Shown in pieces: positions 11,822 to 21,757 of a DNA stretch of 64,000 nucleotides (the stretch's first letter is position 1; each line of letters starts with the position of its first letter). Source of the DNA: Xestospongia bergquistia (Eukaryota > Porifera > Demospongiae > Haplosclerida > Petrosiidae); the NCBI GenBank assembly GCA_963965975.1, contig OZ014419.1:7421091-7485090 (forward strand), read 5' to 3'. The notes beneath the pieces are model-generated. The model saw only the letters and a program-made list of their open reading frames with translations. It had not been told where the DNA came from and ran no database searches. A program made the translations under genes and the position numbers.

Positions 11822-11933
11822 ACATACTTGTTTCTCCCTATCAATAATGTAACATTTCAATAATCTTTATTTTCTCATTGCTATTATTAAATTGTATTGA
11901 AATCACAACAAACATTTCCTTATTAAATTGAGA
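11822..11933 (-). pseudogene. Displaced NDUFS6 exon-2 fragment
   Basis: About 110 bp matching 23690-23800, including NDUFS6 exon 2 (23696-23749), its splice-site surroundings and the 'gggagaaacaagtatg' donor region. In this copy the exon frame is interrupted by TGA codons, so it cannot serve as NDUFS6 sequence. It is now read in another frame as the 3' end of the propeller frame next to it. Confidence 0.8.
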
Positions 11934-12762
11934 ATAACTCTTAATAAGTGAACCATCTTGACTGGAGAGAGCTAGGATACTTGTCTGATTAATAGTTACA
12001 TAGTAAACAGTGCCATCTGGATGAATAGACACAGGAAGATGTGAAGGTAAGTCTTGATAACCATATACAGCTGAATGCCACCGTAGTTTGCCATCAGGTG
12101 TCACTGAGAACACCTGATTACCACAACTACAAAGAATACAAATAAAACAACATCAATTTATAATAATATGTTACCTATAGTATCCATTTCCAGAAGAATC
12201 TGCTGAGGGTGTCATCACTTGAGAGGCATTAGTACAGTAGCCTTCTCCATTGTAGAGTATTTTCCCAGTCTCTGCTTCCAGTATTATGATTTGTTTGCCA
12301 TGAGCAATATCAGGAAACAAACCAGTGCAACCATAAATGATGCCTGTGGGAGATATGGACAGATATATTACCTGTAATAAATCAATACCATAATGATTCA
12401 GGGAGGGTACAGTAGCTTCAATGGCGACAGGAGGATAAGGAGGAAACTCCTTTTATTATTAAATTAAATTAAATACTTTACTTTAAATTCAGGTAGTTTG
12501 GTAACTCCTGGCCACGTCCTCTCATTAGGTGTGCCAACTAATTTAAACTTGTCAGTCAAGAAAACCAAACCTGTTTGATAAGGTATTAATTATAATAATT
12601 ATAACTAACTTTACTAATGAGAATATTTTGTGGTTTTAAATCTCTATGTAATATGTTGCTACGATGACAGAAAGCAAGACCTTGTAGGAGCTGAAAATAA
12701 AATGATTGTACAACTTGTTGACTAATACTACCACCAGAGACATCAAAATATTTCTTAAGATC
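11841..12762 (-). pseudogene. Chimera: CDK5-like kinase fragment fused in frame to a PQQ-type beta-propeller fragment
   Basis: Minus-strand exons are 12762-12610, 12570-12482, 12449-12175 and 12126-~11841. Exon 1 is CDK-like: DLKKYFD..., [10 protein letters not shown], then the catalytic loop HRDLKPQN. Exon 2 jumps to the late C-lobe (LVGTPNERTWPGVTKLPEF). Roughly 75-80 residues with the DFG motif, activation loop and APE are missing, and exon phases do not match (0 into 1), so no active kinase is made. Exon 3 starts with CDK sequence (EFPPYPPVAIEATVPSLN through YGIDLLQ) and passes without a stop into beta-propeller blades: VIYLSISPTGIIYGCTG and VFSVTPDGKLRWHS, with the 'D-G-x-(L/V)-x-W' and 'ALSSQDGSLI' pattern of PQQ-like repeats. 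The last exon runs into the displaced NDUFS6 fragment. The kinase N-lobe is absent upstream. Best read as a rearranged pseudogene; transcription cannot be judged. Confidence 0.75.
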
Positions 12763-12872
12763 CTAAAAGAAAAGAATGATATGAGAATCCTATGATCATA
12801 TGAGAATCCTATGATCATACATTTATCACTATGAAACATCATTTATCACTATGAAACATTTCTTACTATACA

Positions 12873-13866
12873 TTTATGACCATGAAGTATAATGTATGCA
12901 AAGCTATATATATATATATATATATATATAAATGATTAAAAACTGATTACAAAAATGCTAAAATTAATACTCTCATAGGAAAGCAAAATCTTCTGGCAAC
13001 ACAGAATTGAAGGACAAACAGTGGAGTTTAACAACACTCCCTTTGCTGTACAAGACATCCGAAGGTTAGACTGCTAGTTTGGAACACACTACTACAAGGA
13101 GAAGCAGGTATTGTAATATAGACAAATGTACATACACATTGCAAAACAAGCGCATACTCTACTTTGTTTTTAAAAGTGATAGAAGCTACATGTACATGTA
13201 CATCAATAATTGTGGTACGTACATGTACACATGTGATGGGTTGCTTAAACTTACTTGTTATAAATTATAAGGAGTTAAGAGGAAAAGAGCATGTGGTCAG
13301 TGGACTGGCTGTCTCAAGGATAATTGTGGAGAGTGCCCTTTCTGTAAGGATACGCCCAAGTTTGGTGGTCTTGGACGGAAGAAGAAAAGATGCATAAGAC
13401 GGAATTGTACAAAGTTGACAGCATCAGGTACATGTATAGCCCAGATAATAAGTACACAATGTACATACTCTTATGTACACTTCCTATGTGGTCAATTTCA
13501 CAGATAACCTTCAACACTGATGAGAGCTGCTAATAACCAACTACATAAAATGTTTAATTGACTTATTTATAGACATATTGAAATCATGTGAAATCTGTCT
13601 AATTCATAATATGTCAGTATCCTAATTATTTTTGTTTATTGAGTAAATAATGTTCCTGAAAGCATTTGTACGGTAATGTTTTCAACTGTCTACACTGCTT
13701 CTTTATGTAACAGTATCATCTATATAATACATAGCCAAAATCTCACCTTAATTAACACATGACTTTCCTCAGACCATCACAATCAGTAACTCAAAGCAAC
13801 AACAGCAGGCTGGCATCACTTTATAGGAAGGTGTGTATTCAACTGAAGATGCTGTTATTAATAAAA
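12873..13866 (+). repeat. Copy 0 of the CXXC-gene segment found in the 8.67-kb array
   Basis: About 1 kb homologous to about 41870-42860 and 50540-51530, and, from 13234 on, to 33541-34190. Homology begins at 'gaagtataatgta' and ends at 'gttattaataaaaa'. It differs by scattered substitutions and a longer TA repeat (12903-12930). It lies 20 kb away from the array and contains none of the receptor or ABC sequence. Confidence 0.9.
12979..13789 (+). pseudogene. CXXC zinc-finger gene, copy 0, with nonsense codon
   Basis: Exon a (12979-13107) encodes IFWQHRIEGQTVEFNNTPF... and has a TAG at about 13074-13076, where the array copies have CAG. Exon b (13272-13427) encodes a CXXC-type DNA-binding finger: RACGQWTGCLKDNCGECPFC, then KDTPKFGGLGRKKK and CIRRNC. 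Here the first zinc cysteine is kept (TGT), whereas array copies have TAT; the second position is tryptophan in all copies. A tiny last exon (13773-13789) gives a stop after five codons. The phases of exons a and b do not match (0 into 1), so an extra exon or a lesion is implied. CXXC domains of the KDM2/CFP1/DNMT1 type bind unmethylated CpG; with ligands lost, binding is doubtful. Confidence 0.65.
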
Positions 13867-13879
13867 AACACATATACTA

Positions 13880-14270
13880 CTATTATTTTGAAGTTGTTCG
13901 AATGCATCAAACAAGCAGTTCGACACTTTTGAACCAATTAATATTAATCAAAGGTTATGTGTACATACAATTGATATAGTTATTGTAGTTGTTTGAAGTA
14001 GTTTGACACTTTCAAACCACTTAAAAAAGATTCTCAAGAGGAGAATTCTCAACACAACTCAGTAAGGGTTATGCACAGTAAGTACTTATTTATGACTATT
14101 TCAGGGAGAGATGTTGTAACTCAATTCACTCAATCATTTACTCCAGCAGAATTTCTAAAGGCATCAGACGTACTTTGTAAGACATCTTACATGTATTTGT
14201 CTGTCCAAACAAACAATATAAAATTATTGTATGTACACATTACTTGTGATCAATATTAAGTAGTTCAGTT
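13880..14270. repeat. Foldback-repeat pieces and second copy of the 9.2-9.5 kb fragment
   Basis: At 13900-14010 are 'gttcga...gtttgacacttt' half-units of the dispersed foldback family. At 14028-14082 and 14111-14150 are the blocks shared with 9172-9222 and 9468-9507; the second keeps an open frame of about 20 codons. Confidence 0.5.
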
Positions 14271-14280
14271 TCAAATCAAT

Positions 14281-14640
14281 TTGTGTGACACTGACATTTA
14301 CGAGTATTAATTTTTTGTTAAAAAGAGTTCTGTACAATAGAACACTCTAGGAACAAAACACAAACACATATATCCTTTACTTAATGTTATGGAAATCCAA
14401 TTACTACAGTTCTATTCAGTTCTAATGTGTAGAACTCTATTTGTGTGACACTGAACTATGTCTTACATTTACAAGTATTAAATTTTTGCTTTGTTAAAAA
14501 GAGTTCAGTACAATAGAACTCTCCAAGAACAAAACACAAACACATTTATCCTTTACTAAATGTTATGGATTTCAAATTGTTATAGTTCTATTCAGTTCTG
14601 ATGTGTAGAACTCTATTTGTGTGACACTGAACTATGCTCA
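14281..14640. repeat. Tandem duplication, ~175-bp unit, two copies
   Basis: Both units start with 'ttgtgtgacactga' (14281 and about 14440; a third start at about 14617). They share 'gttaaaaagagttc', 'caatagaac', 'acaaaacacaaacaca' and 'tccttta'. The leading motif also occurs alone at about 11797-11815, just after the Crinkler-like gene A. Confidence 0.8.
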
Positions 14641-15773
14641 CACCACTAATGGCCTATCATCTGTGTATGATATGTTGTCTGATACCTCAGGAAATGGTAG
14701 ACTAGTAAGAGAAAGAACAAGTGTATAATATCTGCTATAATGATCACGTATTACCTGTATACATTTAAGTCTGGTACAGTCACCTATATGATATTAATAA
14801 ATCCTTATCATTGTTCATAAGTACATACCATAGGATGGGTATTAAAGGACAAAGAATGAACAGTGAGACCCTGTCCAAGTGGATCGTTTACAACCCATTC
14901 ACGGCATACTGAGTAAGTGATGGAATGTTAACCCAGACGAGACAAATTTAAATGACGACCATATATAGTAATGACCTCACTAGAGCTAAACATGTCATGA
15001 TAATAATTGTTATAAGCTTTTGTTCACCTTGACTCTTTTCTTCATCACTAAAAGCTACTGGAAGACAATTACTAGTTTGATGATATATTTAATTCCTTAC
15101 TGTCTGATATGCTATCTCGTTGTGCTCGTTTTCTTTTCCTCGTTTTTTATAAGTCCGTTTCCTTGGAGATGAATACTCTATCCTACATTATAAACAGTCT
15201 GTTAAAATTGGACTAAATGAAAACAATTTCATTAACAAATCAATACTGAATTAAACCTTGAATCCTTGATATACTTAAACCAAATGAAATAACAACTTTG
15301 TTACACTAGACAAGAACCAATCATGGATTTGTACTTCATTGGGAAATTAACACTAAACCTTGAAATCAAAATGTATTGATTTCACATTGAAGTATGGTGT
15401 TCCATTATCAGCTCTCTGTCCATTTCATGCAATAAAAAATATATCAAAGTAAACTCACAGATCTCTTGCTGCCTCCTCTACATCTTCATCTATTTCAACA
15501 TTAAATTTTGATAGTTCTCTAATTGTAACATTTTAAATGACTGATTTGACAATATTGTGAACTTAATAAACTCACCTATCTTTCCTCTGTGAGACTAGAT
15601 CATCTAAGACATCACGAAGTTGAGTACGGCCTATCAAACAGACATTGATTACAATATTGTGTACTAAAATGTGATGTTTTTATACCTGTTCGCTCTGTAC
15701 TTCTTTCAACAGCCAAGTGGGGCAAATCTGATCGACGGGTTCTCAGGAAATCACTGGAACTCGTTTCAAACAT
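14640..15773 (-). CDS. Unidentified multi-exon gene, head-to-head with RAD52
   Basis: Minus-strand exons with matching phases are 15773-15686 (start MFETSSSDFLRTRRSDLPHL), 15630-15576 (GRTQLRDVLDDLVSQRKDR), 15518-15459 (ELSKFNVEIDEDVEEAARD) and 15182-15101 (EYSSPRKRTYKKRGKENEH, strongly basic). Introns at the first junctions are 55 and 57 bp. Further coding-like pieces follow at about 15050-15025 (VAFSDEEKSQ) and 14910-14830 (VCREWVVNDPLGQGLTVHSL), but I could not fix their junctions. No domain is recognised. The basic/acidic mix hints at a nuclear protein (inference). Sharing a very short promoter with RAD52 could mean co-regulation in the cell cycle or DNA repair (inference). Confidence 0.6.
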
Positions 15774-15820
15774 AAAATCCCTCTACTAGAAAATTGCAGG
15801 AAATCTAAAACAGAAGAGAT
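15774..15820. promoter_or_regulatory. Compact divergent promoter between RAD52 and the unknown minus gene
   Basis: Only 47 bp separate the two proposed start codons (15773 minus, 15821 plus). Transcription starts and 5' untranslated regions must overlap or lie inside the opposing first exons. No TATA box is evident. Confidence 0.55.
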
Positions 15821-17985
15821 ATGCAGCTCCCTCAGGTTGGAATTGCCTTTGGACAAGTACGTGACAGTGTTTAAGTGTGTAAACCAAATCCAGTTCTACT
15901 ACACACAGTCTTTACATAATTTGCTCTGATATCTCTCATGATTCCTCTACATATCCTTTCTTGTCACCATTACACTTAGAACTCCTATTCAGTAGAAGAA
16001 GAAGAGGCAATTCAATATGCATTAGATCAAAGACTGGGACCAGAGTACATTAGTCAGAGACCTGGACCAGGAGGACAAAAAGTATGAATATTTTCTTGTG
16101 TAATTGTGACTAGTTCCATTACAGTTGGCATATATTGAGGGACACCAATTAATTAGTTTAGCTAACGAAACATTTGGATTTAATGGTTGGTCTCATTCAG
16201 TTACTCAACAAAATGTCGGTGAGTATGTCTGGCATTAGTCACAGCAATGTTACATTATATTATGTGTCCACCATATTGCCCATAGATATTGGGGATGTAT
16301 TCTACAGTTATAAGTTGTTCATATTTACATGATGTGCTTATCATTGATATTTAGAAGCTGGGAGGTTTCTCCCAGACAGATAATGTTTTACATTAAATGA
16401 CACATTTGCCTCCTCGGACTTTGTTGATCAAGTTGGTGATAAGTACTATGTTGGAGTGAGTGCATTTGTCAAAGTCCAACTTAAAAATGGTGCCTTCCAT
16501 GAAGACGTTGGATATGGTATTAGTGAAGGAATGAAATCAAAAGGTTTGTCACTTGAGAAAGCTAGGAAAGAGGCAGTGACTGATGGTATCAAGAGAGCTC
16601 TAAGGTAATCTATGATACATGAATGTTACAATTAGCAGTGTATTGTGTATTAATGATATTTATTACTATACAAATTGTTATTGACGGTTAGTCAGGTTAA
16701 CAGCAAACACATATGTTGAGCTTATGTTCAGTTATACCACAGATGCTATATATATGTTGTATATTGTTTTTTCATTATCAGGAGCTTTGGTAACTTGCTA
16801 GGGAATTGTCTTGCTGATAAAACCTTCCTGAAAGTAGTTCAAAAACAACCTAGACAAGTACTAACATAATCAACAAATTAGCATCAGTTATTGACGGTTT
16901 CATTTTTGGAACAGCAATCTAAGGAAATACAACAACAAAACTTAAAGTGCATGGGAGAACTTCATCCTTCTTTACTTGAATATTGTTACAATCGTCTTCA
17001 TAATCTTCTCCCATCTCATCCTCCCAACTGCATGCATGCCACTACATCAGAGTCCCAGCAAATGGAGACACCACAAGACTCATGTGTGGGTTGTACCCCT
17101 TTAATCGATGCTTTAAAAGCTGAAGGATATTGCCAGCAAAAAAGAAAGAGAGTAATGAACAGTTTATTAAAAGAAAGCAACAATTGTTTGGATAGTGGGC
17201 AGAGCAGTTCAGATGTGGATGCCAAGACTTCATTGCCAACCTGTTCTACATCTCTTAATAGCACATCAAGTAACACTAAAGTTATTCAATCTTTGAAACA
17301 AGAACCGCAAACTCACAAAACAATAAGGCCGTCTAGTGAAGGGGCTACCTCATTAACCAGTACTGATAAAGGAACTCCAACTGGAAAGGAAACAAGTCCA
17401 AATGTGTATATAGCTACTCCAATGAGTAAAGATGGATGGAGTAACTCTGCAGAGGATAATAGAAAGTTACGTTTAGCTAAGCAAAAGTTTAAAAAACTAG
17501 AATGGCAGCAAAAGCATCAACAAAAACAGGAAAGTGAAACTTGTCGTGTTAAGCAAGAGGGAGTAGCTGAAGATGAAGAACCTGTCGCATATCTTGACCT
17601 CATAACTGATGGTAAGGAGTTTCTATGGGATTGTAGAATTGATACTTACATCATAACTACAATGTGTGAACAATGTGACAATGTTTGTCCATTGTGTGTT
17701 GAACTTAGTACAAGATTTGTTATATACATCACTTCATCATTGTTTCTTGCTCTATAAATATTTCATTTATGAGCAAAGTCAGCAGTAGTTAGTCCCTTCC
17801 CAAAGGGAGAGTCCTGGTCATGTACTTCAATCACTATGACACCATTAATGTTCTCTCTCTCTCTCTCAGATGATCCAGAGTTCTGGGATCGAGTGTTATC
17901 GAGTCAAAGTACAAATAATCTCGCTAAAGACACATCGTTACCAAATGATGACGTACACAAACCAAAGAGACTACATGTATCATAA
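15821..17985 (+). CDS. RAD52: RAD52 single-strand annealing protein
   Basis: Seven exons: 15821-15856, 15980-16081, 16125-16218, 16418-16604, 16782-16857, 16915-17611 and 17870-17985, giving about 435 codons (human RAD52 is 418 residues). The N-terminal annealing core is unmistakable: [37 protein letters not shown], then [30 protein letters not shown] and [17 protein letters not shown]. The C-terminal half is a low-complexity, lysine/serine-rich tail ending DDPEFWDRV and KPKRLHVS. Family role: the protein forms rings that anneal ssDNA during double-strand-break repair. Oddity: the acceptor of exon 4 reads 'cctcctcgg', GG instead of AG, although the frame is right at that point; all other junctions are canonical. 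This may be a sequencing error, or use of a rare acceptor. Divergent from the neighbouring minus gene. The start is chosen because [12 protein letters not shown] aligns just before the core. Confidence 0.93.
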
Positions 17986-18089
17986 TAATTATTAATAATT
18001 TTTAATTAATAGCGATTATTAATAATTACTGGAAGGCAAAATCGTATACCTGCACAGTATTACCACATTATTGGTATAAGTTTAACATG

Positions 18090-18822
18090 AGTATTTATTT
18101 CCTAACTATAATATTTCTGCTGTTAACCTAATTTTCTTATTTCCTATAATTTTTTTTTCTTATATTATCTTAAAAAATTATATTATATTTAATATAATAT
18201 AATTTTTTAAGATAATATAAGAAATAAAAATGTGCAACGTAATTCTTCAATAACCACGCCCCTACGTTGCGCATGCACATGTGTTAGTGTTTTAGAACTG
18301 TGAGGGGCGACATTTTCATCCAAAAACGACGACTTCAACTATAAGGTGACAGGTATGTTTATAATTGTTGAATGTAACTACACTAGAACATCCTAAACAC
18401 CGTATATTATTATTAATGTGTGGTATAAATCACTTGACCTGCTCTCCTCCGAGCACAGGTACAACCTTATTACAAATGGCAACTCCAAGTAATTCTCCTC
18501 CTATGAAAAAACGAAAGATATGAGAAATAAATGTACCTCTCTTGTAGTTAACTAACATGTCTTGTGTGTGTCTTGTTGTTAAATGTGTGTCCACCAGGGT
18601 TGTCAATAGGTTGTTGTAATCAGTAATTAACCTGCGTGGGCGCATAGCGAGGTACTGTGTGTCTGTTGTTTTTTTGAACTGCTATAACTTGGTTTAATGA
18701 CTCTCATTATATTTGTTGTGCAATGTTAAATGTAGTATAGACATTAGAGCTACACTGCACATTTTAGTGCATTTAGTGGATTTTTCATTTTTATCCTGTA
18801 ATCACAACAACTGTCCACTTTA
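18090..18822 (+). repeat. 5' gene cassette, copy B
   Basis: Homologous to 9684-10246 (copy A), but longer. It has an added inverted arm forming the palindrome at 18157-18224 and an extra block (about 18313-18428) absent from A. It carries the exon 1 homologue MATPSNSPPMKKRK at 18476-18517. The NRF-1-like palindrome of copy A is mutated here. Confidence 0.9.
18157..18224. repeat. Near-perfect 68-bp AT palindrome
   Basis: Arms of about 34 bp ('ttcttatattatcttaaaaa' inward, mirrored after 18190) meet with no loop. Copy A at 9727-9760 holds only one arm, so B gained, or A lost, the inverted half. Confidence 0.9.
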
Positions 18823-19873
18823 GATTAAATATAAAGAGGGACAGATTGAACATAAAGAGGGACAGATTCTACTTAAAGAGCAGAAACAGGAAATGGTATG
18901 TATCATTTATCATTAATCATTTTGTATCGCATTTGACTAAATATTTACTTACTGTTTCATGCAGACATCATCGTTTTCATCTAAAAGTAAGAAACGTAAA
19001 AGGGAGGTATTTTGGATGGATGTATTGGAGAGTACATCAATTACTGACAAAGAAACAGTCCTACCCGATTTAGAAATTATGTCAGTGGAGCAATTCTGTC
19101 GATTAACCCCTAATCAAAGAGAAAGATTTTGTAACTTAGTTGGATTGACCGGTTGGGGTGATGAACTAACAAGGACAGCATTAAAAGTATATTTAGTTTT
19201 ATTGTTGCTTTTTTCATTTTGATTTCAACTGCAGGCTATCAATGAGCCATTATTACCACCACCCTCCATGATGAGAGCATATGATATCGAAAGGATCGCA
19301 TATACGGACGCAGTAGAGTTGTATACACCGACGGTTGGTGAAGATATTGATGAAAGTATATTTCACTATCTGGATAAACTAATTATTTTTCGTAACTCAA
19401 CTGAAGCTGAGGCAATGATTCGTGTTATTGGTTTTGTTTCTCATGCTGCTTTTGGAATTGATGATGTGCAGATACAATTACAGGCATCAATTCAAGGCCA
19501 TCCGATATTTACGGACATTTTTGTTGTATTTAAAAAGAAACGACCATGCTGCTTTATGGAAGTAAAAAAGTCTACAGTTCACCCTAAGTTAACAAATGAC
19601 AGTGACGAAACAGCCCAGTCTCTGAGAAAAGTTCACATTTTATTATGTGAATCGAGGGACTATGAAATTGAGGAAATTCCATTTGTTTTAACAAACTCTT
19701 ATGTGTGGGAGTTTGGACTTGCAAAAAGAAAAATGTTAAAAATAGAGCTGAAAAAAGTGATGACGATATCCATTGATTACGAAGACAGAGAGAGAACGTA
19801 CTGGAAGGAGTTGAATTCAGCATTACGATCTGTAATTCAGGGAAAGTTCCCAATTGGGAAAAAGAAAGATTAA
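18476..19873 (+). CDS. Crinkler-like PD-(D/E)XK nuclease-like protein with cassette leader
   Basis: Exons are 18476-18517 (MATPSNSPPMKKRK), 18824-18895, 18965-19186 and 19235-19873, with phases that fit throughout for about 324 residues. Exon 2 has a short internal duplication (KEGQI twice). Exon 3 carries a second basic signal (KSKKRKR). Exon 4 has a nuclease-like core: a helix with STEAEAMIRV, then HPIFTDIFVVF, then CFMEVKKS. This keeps the acid, acid and ExK residues of PD-(D/E)XK enzymes, more canonical than gene A's EVH. No kinase domain follows; the stop at 19871-19873 comes after a lysine-rich end. Key oddity: the exon 1 donor reads 'AAG|atatgag' where copy A has GTATGAG, so exon 1 would run into a stop unless the base is an error or is altered in RNA. 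A start inside exon 3 would then lose the leader. Family function (nuclear effector or toxin-like, or transposon-derived) is inference. Confidence 0.65.
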
Positions 19874-20204
19874 TTATAAATAATTGTGATTATTGCTGTT
19901 TGACAATGACAATTACTATTACCATAACATTGGATATCACATACTGAACACAATTTCAGTATTTTTGTTGATTTCAAACTAGTATAATTAACAATCATAA
20001 GTAATGAGTACGTACATAGTTATTTTACTCAGTTCAACATATTCAAAGTGATTAATATTAAGTTGTTTGTAAGTTTTGTGCTATGCAATCAAATTCTTTT
20101 CTAATGAGTGACCTCAAGTTCATTGAGGGGTTAATCTTTTTAGTTTGAATATGTCGAACTGGTTCCAACCACAAGTAATGAGTACATACATTTAATATAA
20201 TTCA

Positions 20205-20565
20205 TTTACTAGTTTGAAGCAGTAGTGAGTACATATTTAATATAGTTTTTATACGAGCTGACACATTAAAATATTTTCATACACGTGTAATAGTAATGCC
20301 TGTAGTAGTTCAACACTTTCGAACCACTTAATATTAAATTTAAATTGTTCGAGATTGTCAAACTACTTTGAACAATTTAAATTTAATATTAAGTGGTTCG
20401 AAAGTGTTGAACTACTACGGGCATTACTATTACACAGATGCCACGTGTATGAAAATATTTTATATGAAATTAACTGGCAATGAAAATTACCCGATTGTTA
20501 TATGTTCGAACTCGTATAAAAACTATATTAAATGTATGTACTCACTACTTGTGATTATTTTGAAG
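20205..20565. repeat. Large imperfect inverted repeat (hairpin)
   Basis: The inner arms 20268-20351 and 20368-20461 are nearly perfect complements ('tagtaatgcc.gtagtagttc' against 'gaactactacgggcattact') around a ~16-bp loop. Arm 2 has a 7-bp insertion. Outside them 'ctcgtataaaaactatatta' (right) pairs with its complement on the left after an extra ~45 bp in the right arm. A foldback or MITE-like element is likely. Confidence 0.85.
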
Positions 20566-21417
20566 TTGTAACCTTCACAAAGAAAACAAAAAAACATGCC
20601 TAAGCTTTTAAGTAACCGTATGAAACATAGTAAACAAGTGGTTGGCAAATGAAAATGCATGTACACATTACAATAACTACATTTGTAATACATGTACACA
20701 TTACAATAACTATATTTCTAATACATGTACACATTACACTTTTAGCAATTACAAAAGCTATATTAAATGTATGTACACATTCCTTGTGATTAATATTAAG
20801 TGATTCGAAAGTGTCGAACTACTTCGGACAATTAGAATAACTATATTAAATGTATGTACACATCACTTTTGATAAATATTAAGTGGTTCGAAAGTGTCAA
20901 ACTACTTCGAACACAATTACAATACAATAACTATATTAACACATGTAATGTGTACATGCATTTAATATAGTTATTGTAATTGTTTGAAGCTGTTTGATTC
21001 TTTTGAATCATATGTAATGTTTACATGCATTTAATATTGTAAGTGATTCAAAAGTGTCGAACTACTGTGTGTAATCTTTCATTTGCCAACCACTAAGGTT
21101 TTGTGTTTCACAACCAACAGAATGGGGGAAGTCGGTAATATTTAATATAGCTGTATGTACACATTCCTTGTGATTAATATTAAGTGATTCAAAAGTGTCG
21201 AACTACTTAATTTTTAGTTAGTTTACTAGTTGGAAGCAGTTCGACGCATTCGATCAACTTCAAAATAATCACAAGTAGTGAGTACATACATTTAATATAC
21301 GAGTTCAAAGCTGTTCAACATATTCAAACAACTTTGAAATAATCATAAGTAATGAGTACATACATTTAATATAGTTATTATAATTGTTCGAAGTAGTAAA
21401 ATAACTATATTAAATGT

Positions 21418-21482
21418 GTGAATGTGACCTTTACAATATAATAGCTGGTAAGTGTGATATATTGTAATGTAAATACTAAGTA
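21418..21482. repeat. Orphan fragment of the 143-bp satellite
   Basis: 'gaatgtgacctttacaatat', 'aatagctggtaagtgtgat' and 'aaatactaag' match the 2.3-4.7 kb satellite unit in order. It is a single partial unit embedded in the foldback field. Confidence 0.8.
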
Positions 21483-21757
21483 AATTGAATGCAATTTTGT
21501 CATTTTATATTAAATGTGTGAACACATTACTTATGATTTCAAAGGTGTTGAATTGCTTTGAACTAGTATAATAACTATATTAAATCTATGTACTCATTAC
21601 ATTTGATTATTTTAAAACCCTAAGCTACTTCTAACAGCTTCGAACAATTCGTGAGTTCAAAGTTTATTCATCATTATGTAATACCGTATATTGGCTTATT
21701 TGTGCGATGATTTTCATTACAACTACAACAAAGCACGTGGTGTAGTTCAGCTTGTAG

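Larger units (their letters stand above)
19990..21660. repeat. Field of foldback repeats ('aagtggttcgaaagtgtcgaa' family)
   Basis: Many forward and inverted copies of units reading 'taatattaagtggttcgaaa', 'gtgtcgaactacttcgaac', 'aataactatattaaatgtatg' and 'tacacattacttgtgat'. They cover the region with no coding sequence. Related pieces lie at 8640-8800 and 13900-14010. Open frames here (for example 20368-20571) are products of the repeat. Confidence 0.85.

Noticed and set aside
13164-13397. 77-codon frame over the CXXC exon (also at 42143 and 50813)
   Set aside because: It reads the CXXC exon in a wrong frame; the cysteine-patterned frame is the meaningful one.
17016-17276. Minus-strand frames inside RAD52 exon 6
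   Set aside because: Shadows of the coding strand in a low-complexity exon.
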